Part shown: in pieces, positions 15,900 to 25,196 of the stretch
Position numbering within the stretch: the stretch's first letter is position 1
Layout of the letters: each line of letters opens with the position of its first letter
Assembly (NCBI RefSeq): GCF_012641465.1
Contig: NZ_JABAIK010000007.1
Coordinates: forward strand, 1 to 64,000
Source: Vibrio agarilyticus
Lineage (GTDB): Bacteria > Pseudomonadota > Gammaproteobacteria > Enterobacterales > Vibrionaceae
Direction of reading: 5' to 3'
DNA length: 64,000 nt
Position numbers and translations under genes: made by a program
Notes under the pieces: generated by a model
Database searches by the model: none
Told to the model about the DNA's origin: nothing
Seen by the model: the letters and a program-made list of their open reading frames with translations, nothing else

Positions 15900-18091
15900 T
15901 CGCGCTCATACACTCTAACAAATGCCAATCAGTCGCAAGGTGGCAACCTGGTGGTTTTCTTTTTGCGCTGGCACTAACGCTCGCTTTTGTCACTCTGCTG
16001 CTGACCAGCTTTGCGCTTGCTGCAAATGACGGCATTGTCGGTGAAAAAGTAGATTATCAAGTCCAAATCGGCGATGAAATCACGGTGCTATTACCCGGCG
16101 AAACCACATTGAATCAAGCGTTTCAAGTGGATCGCCAAGGGCGTATTACGCTGCCAGAAATTGGCCCTATTGCTGTTACAGGGCAAAATGAAACCGCGCT
16201 TAAGCAAACCGTCAACCGTGCGCTAAGCCGAGTTTTTCGCGATCTTTCCGCGCTGCAAGTACTCATTACCAAACGCCAGCTTCTAGTGACGGTACAAGGC
16301 TATGTCCTTGAACCCGGTGAAGTGACTCTCAATCAAAACGCCTCTGTGCAAATGGCGATTGTGGCCGCTGGCGGCGTTAGGCCGGGGGCTCAACTGGACA
16401 AATTTCAGCTGCGTCGCGGCTCTCAAATTATCACCTTTGATTATAAAAAGTTTCTTGATACTGGCGATTCAGCCCTACTGCCGCAACTACAATCGCTTGA
16501 TCTGCTATTTGTGCCCGCCTCTCCGATGATTGGCAATATTGAACAAACCTTTGATCCAGCCAAATTAGCCGACTCTGGCGACGCAGCTAATGAGCGCAGT
16601 GCAATTAAGGTCTTTGGTGAGGTATTAAGCCCCGGCAGTTTTTCCGCTAAGCAGAGCAACAATTTAGTCGATTTACTGATGCGCGCGGGAGGCGTGACAC
16701 GCTATGCCGCCGTCGAGCAAATTCGCGTCATTTCAAATAACGAGCCGAAAATTTTCGATCTCAAACAGTATCTTGATAGTGGCGATGAAAGCCTACTTCC
16801 CAGCATTAATGAAGGCGCCACTATTTTTGTGCCTAAGCAAGAAGAAGAGATCAAAGCGGGGTCAAATACCGTTTATGTGATGGGCGAAGTAGCAAAACCG
16901 GGCGCTTTTGAAGGTAAAGAAAACGCGACATTTATTGATATTCTCGCTAATGCAGGCGGGCCTACTCGCTTTGCCGAGAGCCGTCAGATCCGCATCATTC
17001 GTCGTGATGGCACCACGATACCGTTTGATCTCACGCTGTTTTCTGAAGGGAAAATGGCTGGCGCTATGCCTAAAATGCAGCCCGGCGACGCCATTTTTGT
17101 ACCGGAAAAACTCGACATTAATGAAAAGTCATGGCTAAAAGTCTCACCAGATCGCGCGGTGCGCGTTCTGGGTGAAGTGGTGCGCCCTAGCCGCGTAGAA
17201 TGGTCGAGCGAAATGTCCCTGCTTGATTTGCTAGCCCACGTGGGAGGCCCGACATCACGCGCTGACACCAGCCGAATTGAAGTTGTGACACCAACGGGGC
17301 CAAATCAAACCCAAGCCACCGTGTTTAATCTAGATACCTTTATTTCGGCTGGCAAACCCGACAGTGAGCTACCAAAAATTCGCGCAGGCTCAACCGTTCG
17401 CATTCACGATTTACCGGATGATCCAACCGACAACAAGTCTAAATGGATTCGGCAAAGTTCGGACAGCTCAATTTACATTCTGGGTCAAGTTGGCGCACCC
17501 GGGCGTTATCGTTTTACTGAACAGATGAATTTTCTCGACATTCTTGCCGCGGCGGATGGCCCAAATGAACGAGCGGATCTGCACAATATTCGTATTACCC
17601 ATCTTGATGGCCAGCACGCGCGTGTTTCTCGACTCAACTTAGCGCTGTTTTTTGAAACGGGCGATGCCACCTTACTGCCTGAAGTCAATATTGGCGACAC
17701 CATTTATGTGCCCGCCAAAGACAGAAGCTGGCTTGATAACACAAAAGAAGAGACCGTGCGCGTGCTCGGCGCAGTCAATAAGCCCGGACGCTACCCTTTT
17801 GATGACTCAATGACGATCCTCGATTTGCTCGCCGAAGCCGGAGGCACCAGCGATAACGCTTATGTGGAAAAAATTGCTGTCGTCAATTTGTCATGCTGCG
17901 CCGATCAAGCGCGTACATTTGATTTGTCGCGTTTTAGCCGTACCGCGCGATTTGAAGATCTTCCCGTGGTTCGCGTTGGTGACACCATTTATGTACCAAC
18001 ACGGGAAGAGAGCTTGGCAACTCAAGTGCGTAATGGTTTGAGCGACCTCTTCCAAGTGATTGGCATTGCGGCATTGATTGGAGTGCTGTGA
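15896..18091 (+). CDS. sypC: Polysaccharide export protein SypC (Wza-like, six SLBB-type repeats)
   Basis: The outer-membrane polysaccharide exporter. Residues 1-43 form an N-terminal signal or anchor. A Poly_export domain comes next (about 50-135: YQVQIGDEITVLLPGE; GRITLPEIGPIAV). Then come six beta-grasp SLBB-type repeats, each with the pattern hydrophobic-G-x-V-x-x-PG and LLA-x-x-GG (for example VRVLGEVVRPSRVEW, IYILGQVGAPGRYRF, VRVLGAVNKPGRYPF). Several repeats end in the motif DTIYVP or AIFVP. At 731 residues it is about twice the size of E. coli Wza (two SLBB domains). A hydrophobic C-terminal helix (LFQVIGIAALIGVL) may cross the outer membrane. It overlaps sypB by 4 bp. Confidence 0.87.
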   Translation: MIALIHSNKCQSVARWQPGGFLFALALTLAFVTLLLTSFALAANDGIVGEKVDYQVQIGDEITVLLPGETTLNQAFQVDRQGRITLPEIGPIAVTGQNETALKQTVNRALSRVFRDLSALQVLITKRQLLVTVQGYVLEPGEVTLNQNASVQMAIVAAGGVRPGAQLDKFQLRRGSQIITFDYKKFLDTGDSALLPQLQSLDLLFVPASPMIGNIEQTFDPAKLADSGDAANERSAIKVFGEVLSPGSFSAKQSNNLVDLLMRAGGVTRYAAVEQIRVISNNEPKIFDLKQYLDSGDESLLPSINEGATIFVPKQEEEIKAGSNTVYVMGEVAKPGAFEGKENATFIDILANAGGPTRFAESRQIRIIRRDGTTIPFDLTLFSEGKMAGAMPKMQPGDAIFVPEKLDINEKSWLKVSPDRAVRVLGEVVRPSRVEWSSEMSLLDLLAHVGGPTSRADTSRIEVVTPTGPNQTQATVFNLDTFISAGKPDSELPKIRAGSTVRIHDLPDDPTDNKSKWIRQSSDSSIYILGQVGAPGRYRFTEQMNFLDILAAADGPNERADLHNIRITHLDGQHARVSRLNLALFFETGDATLLPEVNIGDTIYVPAKDRSWLDNTKEETVRVLGAVNKPGRYPFDDSMTILDLLAEAGGTSDNAYVEKIAVVNLSCCADQARTFDLSRFSRTARFEDLPVVRVGDTIYVPTREESLATQVRNGLSDLFQVIGIAALIGVL

Positions 18092-18177
18092 TGAACTTTG
18101 GCAGAACTTGCCCTAGCTGTTACCCAAAAATGCAGCAATGTTCGGTAATTTGTGGATGAGTTAAATGGGAGAGGCTT

Positions 18178-18954
18178 ATGAACCCGTTAATGATCGAAGT
18201 TGAGCGAATTTATTACCAATTGGTGCGCAATAACTATCGCAGCATTGCGATAACCGCAAGTCAGCCCAAAGAAGGGGTCACATCACTTGCCTGTTTGTTA
18301 GCGGAGCGCTCATTGCTCGCCGGAAAACGCACCCTGCTGGTTGATTTTAATCTTAGCCAACCCAGTTTTATCGCTCAAAACATCAATCTCACCGATACCA
18401 CTGCGCCACAAAATTCAACAGGCTCTAACGATGCACTGAACCCATCTCAACACGCCGCGTCCAATCCGATTTTGGCAGAGAGCGCACTGTCTGGGCCAGA
18501 GCTCGTGGCCGCCAGCCACAATAATGCCATGTTTACCGGAATAGTGGCCCCCTCAAGACGCGAAACGATTGTCGAACTTCGGCGCCCTAATGCGTTAGAG
18601 CGCTACATTAAGCGCTGGAAAGAGAGCTTTGACCTGATTATTTTTGATACAGCGGCCGTTGCAGCACTTCATTCAGAGAGCATTTCACCCGAACGGGTCG
18701 CAAGCGCTTGTGATGGCACGCTGCTCGTGGTTCTTTCGGGAAAAACCACCCAAAATCAAGTAAAAGAGGCGATTAAGAAAATCTCTGACGCCCATGGCAC
18801 CTTAGTGGGGTGCGTGATGAACGATCAATTTGACCCAAGCCTAAAAAGTGAATTGCTCAGAGAAATCGAGCGGCTGGCTAAGCGATTTCCCAAGATTGCT
18901 CAAAAACTCACTTCGCTCATCAAGCGCAGTCAACTCCTCTCTTTGGAACGGTAG
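18178..18954 (+). CDS. sypD: CpsD/CapB-type tyrosine-kinase-like protein SypD, altered P-loop
   Basis: A 258-residue cytosolic P-loop protein of the bacterial tyrosine-kinase (BY-kinase) group that normally pairs with a Wzz-type co-polymerase (SypO here) to control chain length. It has Walker A' (TLLVDFNLSQPS) and Walker B (FDLIIFDTAA). The Walker A loop reads SQPKEGVTS, with Val where the catalytic Lys is expected. No C-terminal Tyr cluster is visible; the tail is KRSQLLSLER. It may therefore be regulatory and not an active kinase. A linker rich in Asn/Ser (about 70-115) replaces part of the usual fold. GGGAG precedes the ATG; sypE starts 3 bp after its stop. Confidence 0.82.
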   Translation: MNPLMIEVERIYYQLVRNNYRSIAITASQPKEGVTSLACLLAERSLLAGKRTLLVDFNLSQPSFIAQNINLTDTTAPQNSTGSNDALNPSQHAASNPILAESALSGPELVAASHNNAMFTGIVAPSRRETIVELRRPNALERYIKRWKESFDLIIFDTAAVAALHSESISPERVASACDGTLLVVLSGKTTQNQVKEAIKKISDAHGTLVGCVMNDQFDPSLKSELLREIERLAKRFPKIAQKLTSLIKRSQLLSLER

Positions 18955-18956
18955 CC

Positions 18957-20540
18957 ATGACATTACTTTTTCAGCGCCTGAGTCAACCCGCCACGCTTAC
19001 AAACGTCAGTGAGCTAAGGCGCGCACTGGGCAAATCACTCCAACGTGAAAATGCTGATACGGCGCTAATTAACAAAATTCAACTCTGTTTCTCTGAAGCT
19101 GCGACTAACCTGATTGAACATAGTATGCCGCCGCCAAAGCATCTCGATATTAGCTTGGCTCGCTCTTGTGATGGCTGGCAATTAAAGCTGGAAGATGATG
19201 GGCAAAGCTGGGATCCGACGGCGGTCAATTCTCAACACCTAGACACATCACTGGACTTTGCACTAGACCTCGAATCGGAGCACGGACGAGGCATTGCGCT
19301 TATCCGCGCTCAGTCAAGTAGCCAGCATTATGCCACCAATCATGCCTTAAACCGTAACTGCTTAACGCTCGGTTGGCACACCATAATAACAGTCGCTGAA
19401 GAAACTAACGCCTCGTCATTGTCATTACGCCATAAACCAAGAGTACTTTTGGTTGAAGATGATGCGAGCCAAATGCGTTTATTGCGCGCCTACCTTTGTA
19501 ACGACTACCACATTCTCGAAGCGCAAGATGGCATTGCCGCGCTGACATTGTTGAAAGAGCATCGCGTGGAATTGGTGATTTCAGATATTCGTATGCCCGG
19601 GATGGACGGTCTTAGTCTCAAAAAAGCGCTTCATGCTCAAACTGATACTCTACTAACGCCCTTTATTTTTCTCACCTCTGCCCATTCAAGTGCGATTAAA
19701 GCAAGCGCGGCGGATCTTGGCATTGATGATTATCTGATTAAACCGGTTCAAAAGGCTGAGTTGATTCAAAGCATTCAACGTGTGCTGCAAAGATCAGAAC
19801 AGGTATTTCGCCAACTTACCGACAAAATAGACCAACGGATTAGCCAAGCGCTCACTCCGTCGCTACCGAGCAGCGCTTTTGGTTGGGAGCTTGCAATTGC
19901 GTCACGCAACACTGGAATTGGCGGCGGCGATTTAGCGCTGTTTCATCAGCATGAGAACAAATTTATTCTTGGGCTAATTGATGTAATGGGCCACGACGTT
20001 GCAGCAAAATTTTTCTCTTATGCGTATGGCGGATATATTCGCGGGTTAATGCATCATCTCGATAAAGTCGACGACCCTTGCGCAACCATGCTCGCCCAGC
20101 TTTCAGACTCACTCAGTAATGATGTCCTACTGTCACAGCTGTTGCTGACTTGCTGCGCGGTAACTTTATACCCCAATGGCCAGTTCGATATTGCCAGCGC
20201 GGGGCATCCTGCGCCGCGACTGATTTCATCTAACGGTTCAAATGCATTAAATGTGGGCGGCATTTTGCCCGGAATGTTAGTGCCCGCTCACTACCAAACG
20301 TACCGTAGCGTGATGACAAAGGACGCACGGATTGCCCTATTTACCGATGGTTTATTTGAAGCTGCGGAAAACCGCGCCCAACGTGCCGCGCTGGAACTCG
20401 CTATTATTAAAGAGTTAGAGCGTACCCATTCGTTACCACTGGCTGACGCACTTCACCATGTGATGCGCGTGTTTGATAAACAAGGCGAGTGGCACCGCGA
20501 TGATGCAACCTTAATTCTGCTGCAGCACCGTCCTCTTTAG
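18957..20540 (+). CDS. sypE: SypE: HATPase - receiver - PP2C phosphatase switch protein
   Basis: A 527-residue three-domain regulator. An N-terminal RsbW-like Ser kinase covers about 1-145 (N-box SEAATNLIEH; G-boxes DDGQSWDP and EHGRGIALI). A receiver domain covers about 160-280, with phospho-acceptor D210 in ISDIRMPGMDG, the acidic pair EDD near the start, and Lys in LIKPVQ. A C-terminal PP2C/SpoIIE phosphatase covers about 310-525 (TGIGGGDLALF, IDVMGHDVAAKF, FTDGLFEA, RDDATLIL). This exact arrangement is that of V. fischeri SypE, which phosphorylates or dephosphorylates SypA depending on receiver state. It sits directly after sypD and before the HPt gene. Confidence 0.9.
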   Translation: MTLLFQRLSQPATLTNVSELRRALGKSLQRENADTALINKIQLCFSEAATNLIEHSMPPPKHLDISLARSCDGWQLKLEDDGQSWDPTAVNSQHLDTSLDFALDLESEHGRGIALIRAQSSSQHYATNHALNRNCLTLGWHTIITVAEETNASSLSLRHKPRVLLVEDDASQMRLLRAYLCNDYHILEAQDGIAALTLLKEHRVELVISDIRMPGMDGLSLKKALHAQTDTLLTPFIFLTSAHSSAIKASAADLGIDDYLIKPVQKAELIQSIQRVLQRSEQVFRQLTDKIDQRISQALTPSLPSSAFGWELAIASRNTGIGGGDLALFHQHENKFILGLIDVMGHDVAAKFFSYAYGGYIRGLMHHLDKVDDPCATMLAQLSDSLSNDVLLSQLLLTCCAVTLYPNGQFDIASAGHPAPRLISSNGSNALNVGGILPGMLVPAHYQTYRSVMTKDARIALFTDGLFEAAENRAQRAALELAIIKELERTHSLPLADALHHVMRVFDKQGEWHRDDATLILLQHRPL

Positions 20541-20556
20541 CGATTAGGAGACTCCT

Positions 20557-21033
20557 ATGAATTCGACTGATAATCCACTAAACCCCGACTCATGCGCCAA
20601 CAATGGCGAACCTTTAGACGGGGTCACAATTCCTATGGAACATATGGCCGGAGAACCCTGTCTGCCGAATAACATTGTGCTAGAGAGCACATTGGAACAA
20701 TTGGTCAAAGACACTTCAGCCCAGCTAGTCACTGAGTTAATCGGATTTTATTTAGAAGATACACGCGCTCGGCTGCTCATAATAGAACTGGCACTAAAAC
20801 AGCGAGATAGAGAGACCCTGGAATTTGAAGTCCACACTCTTGGCAGCACTGCGGCCGCCCATGGCAATCAATGGCTGTGTGATGTTTGCCGCGATATCGA
20901 AGCAAAATGTCTCTCACACCACACCGAAGAAGCGATGGCCTTAGCCCAAGCTCTGCCGGGCATTGTCGAAGTTTCCTTAGACAAATTGACCCAAAGAGCC
21001 GCCGCTGGGTTTCGCGATACCCATCCTACTTGA
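20557..21033 (+). CDS. Stand-alone HPt phosphotransfer protein in the sypF position
   Basis: A 158-residue cytosolic protein with a single HPt domain (about 40-150). The expected phospho-histidine is H93 in EVHTLGSTAAAHGN, the four-helix-bundle HPt signature with Gly where many have Lys-Gly. No sensor, HisKA, HATPase or receiver domain is present. In V. fischeri the gene between sypE and sypG is sypF, a hybrid histidine kinase ending in an HPt domain, and that HPt domain alone can support SypG activation. Here only that part remains. The first 40 residues are a non-conserved leader. A good SD (TAGGAG) precedes the ATG. A remnant repeat end overlaps the stop region. Confidence 0.85.
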   Translation: MNSTDNPLNPDSCANNGEPLDGVTIPMEHMAGEPCLPNNIVLESTLEQLVKDTSAQLVTELIGFYLEDTRARLLIIELALKQRDRETLEFEVHTLGSTAAAHGNQWLCDVCRDIEAKCLSHHTEEAMALAQALPGIVEVSLDKLTQRAAAGFRDTHPT

Positions 21034-21152
21034 AGTTGCAGCGGCATCCGTTAAAAATGCAATCTTGTGCATATCGATATCTGACATACACTTAGTTAGT
21101 TACTTGAGTATAAAATAAAAACAATGCCTTGCTTTATTAAGGAAGTCCTAAG

Positions 21153-22610
21153 ATGAAATCAAAATGCCGCGTACTCATTGTTGAAGATTCATTGCCACTC
21201 ATCCAAATGTACAAACAATATTTGGCTAATGAACCCATCAATGTCGCCTACAAGGAAACGGGAGAGAGCGCAAAACAGTATCTCAAAGAGCATACTCCCC
21301 ACTTAATATTACTTGATCTCAAATTACCGGACATCTCAGGAAATCAGCTGTTACAGTGGATCAAAAAGCAAGGTATTCCCAGCCCAGTCGTGGTGGTAAC
21401 TAGTCATGGTTCGGTGAATACTGCGGTTGAATTGATGCGCCAAGGCGCAATTGATTTTCTAGAAAAGCCAGTCAATGCCGACCGATTAAAAACCACCATT
21501 AATAACCAGCTTGAGCGCAGTCGGTTGCAAGGCTTGGTAGAAGATTTCCAATCCAATTTTGAGCGTTCTTCCTATCGCGGCTTTATTGGTGGCAGCTTAC
21601 CAATGCAAAACGTTTATCGCATCATTGACGCAGCAGGCCCTAGTAAAGCAACGGTTTTTATTACTGGTGAAAGCGGGACAGGTAAAGAAGTGTGCGCAGA
21701 AGCGATTCATCAACAAAGCCCTCGCGCAGAACAACCCTTTGTCGCGATTAACTGCGGCGCTATACCAAGAGATCTCATGGAAAGCGAAATCTTTGGTCAC
21801 GTCAAAGGTGCATTTACTGGTGCTAGCGCCGAGCGCAAAGGGGTAGCGGCTCAAGCTGATGGCGGCACTCTATTCCTTGATGAAATTTGCGAAATGGATC
21901 TGGAACTACAAAAAAAGCTGCTGCGTTTTATTCAAACGGGTCGCTTTCAAAAAGTCGGCGGAAACAAAGAAGAGCGAGTCGACATTCGATTTATCTGCGC
22001 CACCAACCGCGACCCGCTAGAAGAAGTGGCACAGGGACGTTTTCGTGAAGATCTTTACTATCGTTTGCATGTTGTGCCTCTTCCGATTCCTCCGCTACGT
22101 GAACGCGGTAATGATATTTTGGCTATCGCAACGCGATTTTTAACTCGCTACGCCAAAGAAGAAGGCAAAAAATTCCGCCGGTTTGCGCCTGAAACCGAAG
22201 TCGTTTTGCGCCATTACCCATGGCCTGGAAATGTGCGCCAACTGCAAAATGTGGTGCGTAATATTGTGGTTCTTCACGATGGCGACGCCGTTTCAATAAA
22301 ACAGCTACCGCCACCACTCAATGAAACGCTGAGCGATCATGAAATTCGCGCCATTGCGCTTGAAAACCCGCAAAGCAGTCTAGTGACTGACACGCCAGAA
22401 AGTGACGCAAAAGAGATGATCGCCAATCCACTACCTTCAGCGGCAAGCACTGAACCTGTCATACGTCCTCTGTGTGACATTGAGCGTGAAGCGATTCAAA
22501 AAACCATCGCCTATTGTGATGGTAATGTACTAAAAGCAGCCGTGTTGCTAAAAATTAGCCCATCAACTCTGTACCGTAAAAAACAAGCGTGGGAAACCGA
22601 TGAAGCGTAA
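21153..22610 (+). CDS. sypG: SypG: sigma-54-dependent response regulator
   Basis: A 485-residue NtrC-type activator. Receiver domain about 1-120 with D55 (LILLDLKLPDISG), EDS near the start and Lys in FLEKPVN. AAA+ domain about 140-375 with Walker A GESGTGKE, the sigma-54 contact loop GAFTGA, Walker B GGTLFLDEI and the arginine-finger region FREDLYYRL. C-terminal Fis-type HTH about 440-480 (GNVLKAAVLLKISPSTLYRK). In V. fischeri it is the direct activator of syp transcription. It is expected to act here on the sigma-54 promoters before sypA, the 24-kb glycosyltransferase and sypP. AAGGAAGT precedes the ATG. Confidence 0.93.
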   Translation: MKSKCRVLIVEDSLPLIQMYKQYLANEPINVAYKETGESAKQYLKEHTPHLILLDLKLPDISGNQLLQWIKKQGIPSPVVVVTSHGSVNTAVELMRQGAIDFLEKPVNADRLKTTINNQLERSRLQGLVEDFQSNFERSSYRGFIGGSLPMQNVYRIIDAAGPSKATVFITGESGTGKEVCAEAIHQQSPRAEQPFVAINCGAIPRDLMESEIFGHVKGAFTGASAERKGVAAQADGGTLFLDEICEMDLELQKKLLRFIQTGRFQKVGGNKEERVDIRFICATNRDPLEEVAQGRFREDLYYRLHVVPLPIPPLRERGNDILAIATRFLTRYAKEEGKKFRRFAPETEVVLRHYPWPGNVRQLQNVVRNIVVLHDGDAVSIKQLPPPLNETLSDHEIRAIALENPQSSLVTDTPESDAKEMIANPLPSAASTEPVIRPLCDIEREAIQKTIAYCDGNVLKAAVLLKISPSTLYRKKQAWETDEA

Positions 22611-22659
22611 TGGTTTCCGAGCATCTTGAAGTCACTTGGGAACAGTTTGGTTGGAGAGC

Positions 22660-23646
22660 TTACGTAGATTGTGCTCGTAAAACATTAGGCTCAGCGAAAT
22701 CACGTTGATGCGCTATCAGATTTCGCAAGCCTTGAATTACCGATGTGGTGGCAAAGCAGCCTAGTTCACACCCTGCGCGCATTGGGCTACCAATTGAAGT
22801 TCGAATGTCTCCCCGTCTTGGCGCTTGGTGGTAAACGGCAACCCGTTGATCCGCGAGTGACATAATAATCGACGCCAACTGGTTTACTGAGAGCGCTTCA
22901 CCACGGCACACATTAAAAATATCGGCATTCGTGGAGGCATTCGCCATCGCGGCACATAAAAAGCGCACAGCGTCGTCAACGTAGATAAAATCGCGCACTT
23001 GCTCTCCGTCACCGTGAACTTCAAGTGGCTTTTGCGCCAATACTTGCTTAATAAAAATAGAGATCACATTTGAATAAGACGACTGCGGATTCTGCCTCGG
23101 GCCAAAAACATTAAACAAACGTAGCCCCGTTGTTGGTACGCCATGCAGTAAAGACGCCACTCGAGCATGGAGCTCCGTCGCAAGCTTGTCGGCACCATAG
23201 GCGGTAAGCGGACGCGCGGTGGAACGTTCAGAAAGTGGTAAATCCGCATTGTCACCATACACTGCAGCCGAAGACGCATACACCACCGGTGTTTTGGCTT
23301 TTTTTGCCGCTTCTAATACGCGAATGCTACCGAGTAAATTCACTTGATGTGCTACCGCCCAGTGATCATTAACGAGCGTTTCTTCTGCGCTTTTGGTGAC
23401 TTCTAGCGTGCGCTCTGGGGCTACTGCAGCAAGATGAAAACAGCCATCGACGTTTTCCATCGCAGATCTCATAACACCAAAGTCACAAATATCTTCCACT
23501 CGCAATTCGCATCGACCCATCAGCTCGGTGATTTGTCCATGCACAAAATTATCCACGACTCTAACCGAATGACCCTGCAGTATTAACGCTTCAACCAAAT
23601 GCGATCCAATAAAACCGCCACCACCAGTAACCAGATATTTTGCCAT
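22660..23646 (-). CDS. NAD-dependent nucleotide-sugar epimerase/dehydratase
   Basis: A 328-residue extended-SDR enzyme. The Rossmann motif is GGGGFIGSH at the N-terminus. The catalytic YxxxK is YGADK with the upstream SSAAVYG serine site, followed by RLFNVFGPRQNP and FIYVDDAVR. These are hallmarks of UDP-glucose or UDP-GlcNAc 4-epimerases. It should supply a sugar nucleotide for the polysaccharide. The start is ATG 23646 with GAGG at proper distance; the frame extends 33 codons further without support. It is on the opposite strand to the rest of the locus and shares a 421-bp divergent region with the glycosyltransferase gene. Confidence 0.85.
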   Translation of the reverse strand: MAKYLVTGGGGFIGSHLVEALILQGHSVRVVDNFVHGQITELMGRCELRVEDICDFGVMRSAMENVDGCFHLAAVAPERTLEVTKSAEETLVNDHWAVAHQVNLLGSIRVLEAAKKAKTPVVYASSAAVYGDNADLPLSERSTARPLTAYGADKLATELHARVASLLHGVPTTGLRLFNVFGPRQNPQSSYSNVISIFIKQVLAQKPLEVHGDGEQVRDFIYVDDAVRFLCAAMANASTNADIFNVCRGEALSVNQLASIIMSLADQRVAVYHQAPRRGDIRTSIGSPMRAGCELGCFATTSVIQGLRNLIAHQRDFAEPNVLRAQST

Positions 23647-24068
23647 ATTCATACCTCGATGTTTGATTATGGCTAAGACAAAGCAAACCTCCTGCCATAA
23701 AATGAATTGACCACTTTTTGCTTGCAAAGTAAATCTATCAATCACCCATTAATCAAAGCTTTAAGCAAAATCCTGAAGCGGCTTATCACCTCAAAATGTC
23801 CAGCCTATGAGCGAAAAACCAAGTATTAATCGCAAATCGAATCTAATTAGCCATTATTGAAATTAACTTATTTTCATTTTAAGAATCGCTTTGCAATTAA
23901 ACCCTATTAAAGTGACACCATTAAGTCCAATTTAGCAAATTTCACTAAAAAACAAACATAAAAAACAATTAAAACAACACCTTGCATTGATGGCGTGACA
24001 TTTGCTTACTAACCAAAACAACGTGAATTTGCTTGAGCATAAATAATTTTGCTATTTGGGAGTAATAA
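23647..24068. other. Divergent regulatory region inside the syp locus
   Basis: A 421-bp A+T-rich gap between the epimerase and the glycosyltransferase. It contains a perfect IHF-consensus match AATCAAAGCTTTA at 23751-23763 and a sigma-54-like element at 23990-24006. No open reading frame or repeat was seen. Confidence 0.5.
23990..24006 (+). promoter_or_regulatory. Candidate sigma-54 promoter of the 24-kb glycosyltransferase gene
   Basis: ATGGCGTGACATTTGCT keeps GG-N10-GC and a perfect -12 TTGCT, but its -24 half deviates at three positions from TTGGCAC. The TSS would be about 50 bp before the start codon. Confidence 0.55.
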
Positions 24069-25196
24069 ATGAACACAATTCAAAGAAATAAAAAACCAAT
24101 AACAACCCCATCTGCTGAAGCTATTAAAGCCGGCTACTCAGACCGCTCAGAGTTAATTTGGCTTGCACTAGACAGTCGAAATTTTGGTGGTATCGAATCC
24201 CATGTAGAGCAATTGGCTCAAGCAATCAAAAACCGTGGCTATCGGGTTTGTGTGGTTTTTCTCTGTGACTATTTCTTCGGCGAGCAAGGCGCGCATCCTT
24301 TATTGAGGAAACTCGCGCAGCACAATATTGAGTATCGGTTGCTTAACGGCAGCGTTAAGCAGCTGTGGCAAACATTAAAGCAGCAAAATCCCACTGCTGT
24401 TCATACTCACGGTTATAAAGCGGGCATTCTGCTTAGAGCCATGAGCACATTGTTGGGCATAACTTGCGTTAGCACCTATCATAGTGGTGAAACCAAACGG
24501 GGTAAGATGGCACTTTATGATTGGCTAGATCGCCAAACTGCGCGGCTTGCCAGTTCCGTGTTTGCGGTCAGCACACCAATTCTAAAACAAATCCCCTCGC
24601 CGGCTCGATTCGCAGCCAACTTTATCAACCTCAATAAAGTGATTCGCTCCCAAGGTAAACAAATTGCGTTTGTCGGTCGTTTAAGCTTTGAGAAAGCACC
24701 TGAGCGATTGCTCGTGTTAGCACGTCAATTACCTGAGCAAACATTTCATATTTACGGCGATGGTCCATTGAAAAACCAGCTTATTGCCCAAGCGCCAAAT
24801 AATGTGAAATTTCACGGCGCTTGCTCTGATATGGAAAACGTCTGGTCGCAAATTGGCTTATTGATCATGCCCTCACGTGCCGAGGGTTTGCCCATGGCAG
24901 CACTTGAAGCCATGGCGCGCGGGATTGCTATTGTCGCCACTCGAGTCGGCGAGTTACCGAGATTAATCAGTCATGGTCAAAATGGCTGGCTGATTGATGA
25001 AACGTTATTTAATGAGCCAAATCTCGACTCTCACCCTTCACCGCTTAAATTATCGGTGGAACATTGGCTCACGCAAAATGAAGTCCAACGCAAGCAGATG
25101 CAGTCTCAGTGTGAACTTCGCATTCGCGCCTGTTTTAATGCTGAAATCGAGGTCACCACCTTACTACGAGCCTATGGTATTAAACCGCTGTGTTGA
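24069..25196 (+). CDS. GT4-family glycosyltransferase of the syp-like locus
   Basis: A 375-residue GT-B fold enzyme expected to add a sugar to the lipid-linked repeat unit on the cytoplasmic face. The acceptor half includes FGGIESHVEQLAQAI and HTHGYKAGILLRAM. The donor-binding half includes IAFVGRLSFEKAPERL, GDGPLKNQL and the EX7E-type motif EGLPMAALEAMA followed by VGELPRLI. GGGAG precedes the ATG. Its place after sypG corresponds to the sypH-J glycosyltransferase block of V. fischeri, of which only this one member is present. Sugar and linkage are unknown. Confidence 0.85.
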   Translation: MNTIQRNKKPITTPSAEAIKAGYSDRSELIWLALDSRNFGGIESHVEQLAQAIKNRGYRVCVVFLCDYFFGEQGAHPLLRKLAQHNIEYRLLNGSVKQLWQTLKQQNPTAVHTHGYKAGILLRAMSTLLGITCVSTYHSGETKRGKMALYDWLDRQTARLASSVFAVSTPILKQIPSPARFAANFINLNKVIRSQGKQIAFVGRLSFEKAPERLLVLARQLPEQTFHIYGDGPLKNQLIAQAPNNVKFHGACSDMENVWSQIGLLIMPSRAEGLPMAALEAMARGIAIVATRVGELPRLISHGQNGWLIDETLFNEPNLDSHPSPLKLSVEHWLTQNEVQRKQMQSQCELRIRACFNAEIEVTTLLRAYGIKPLC

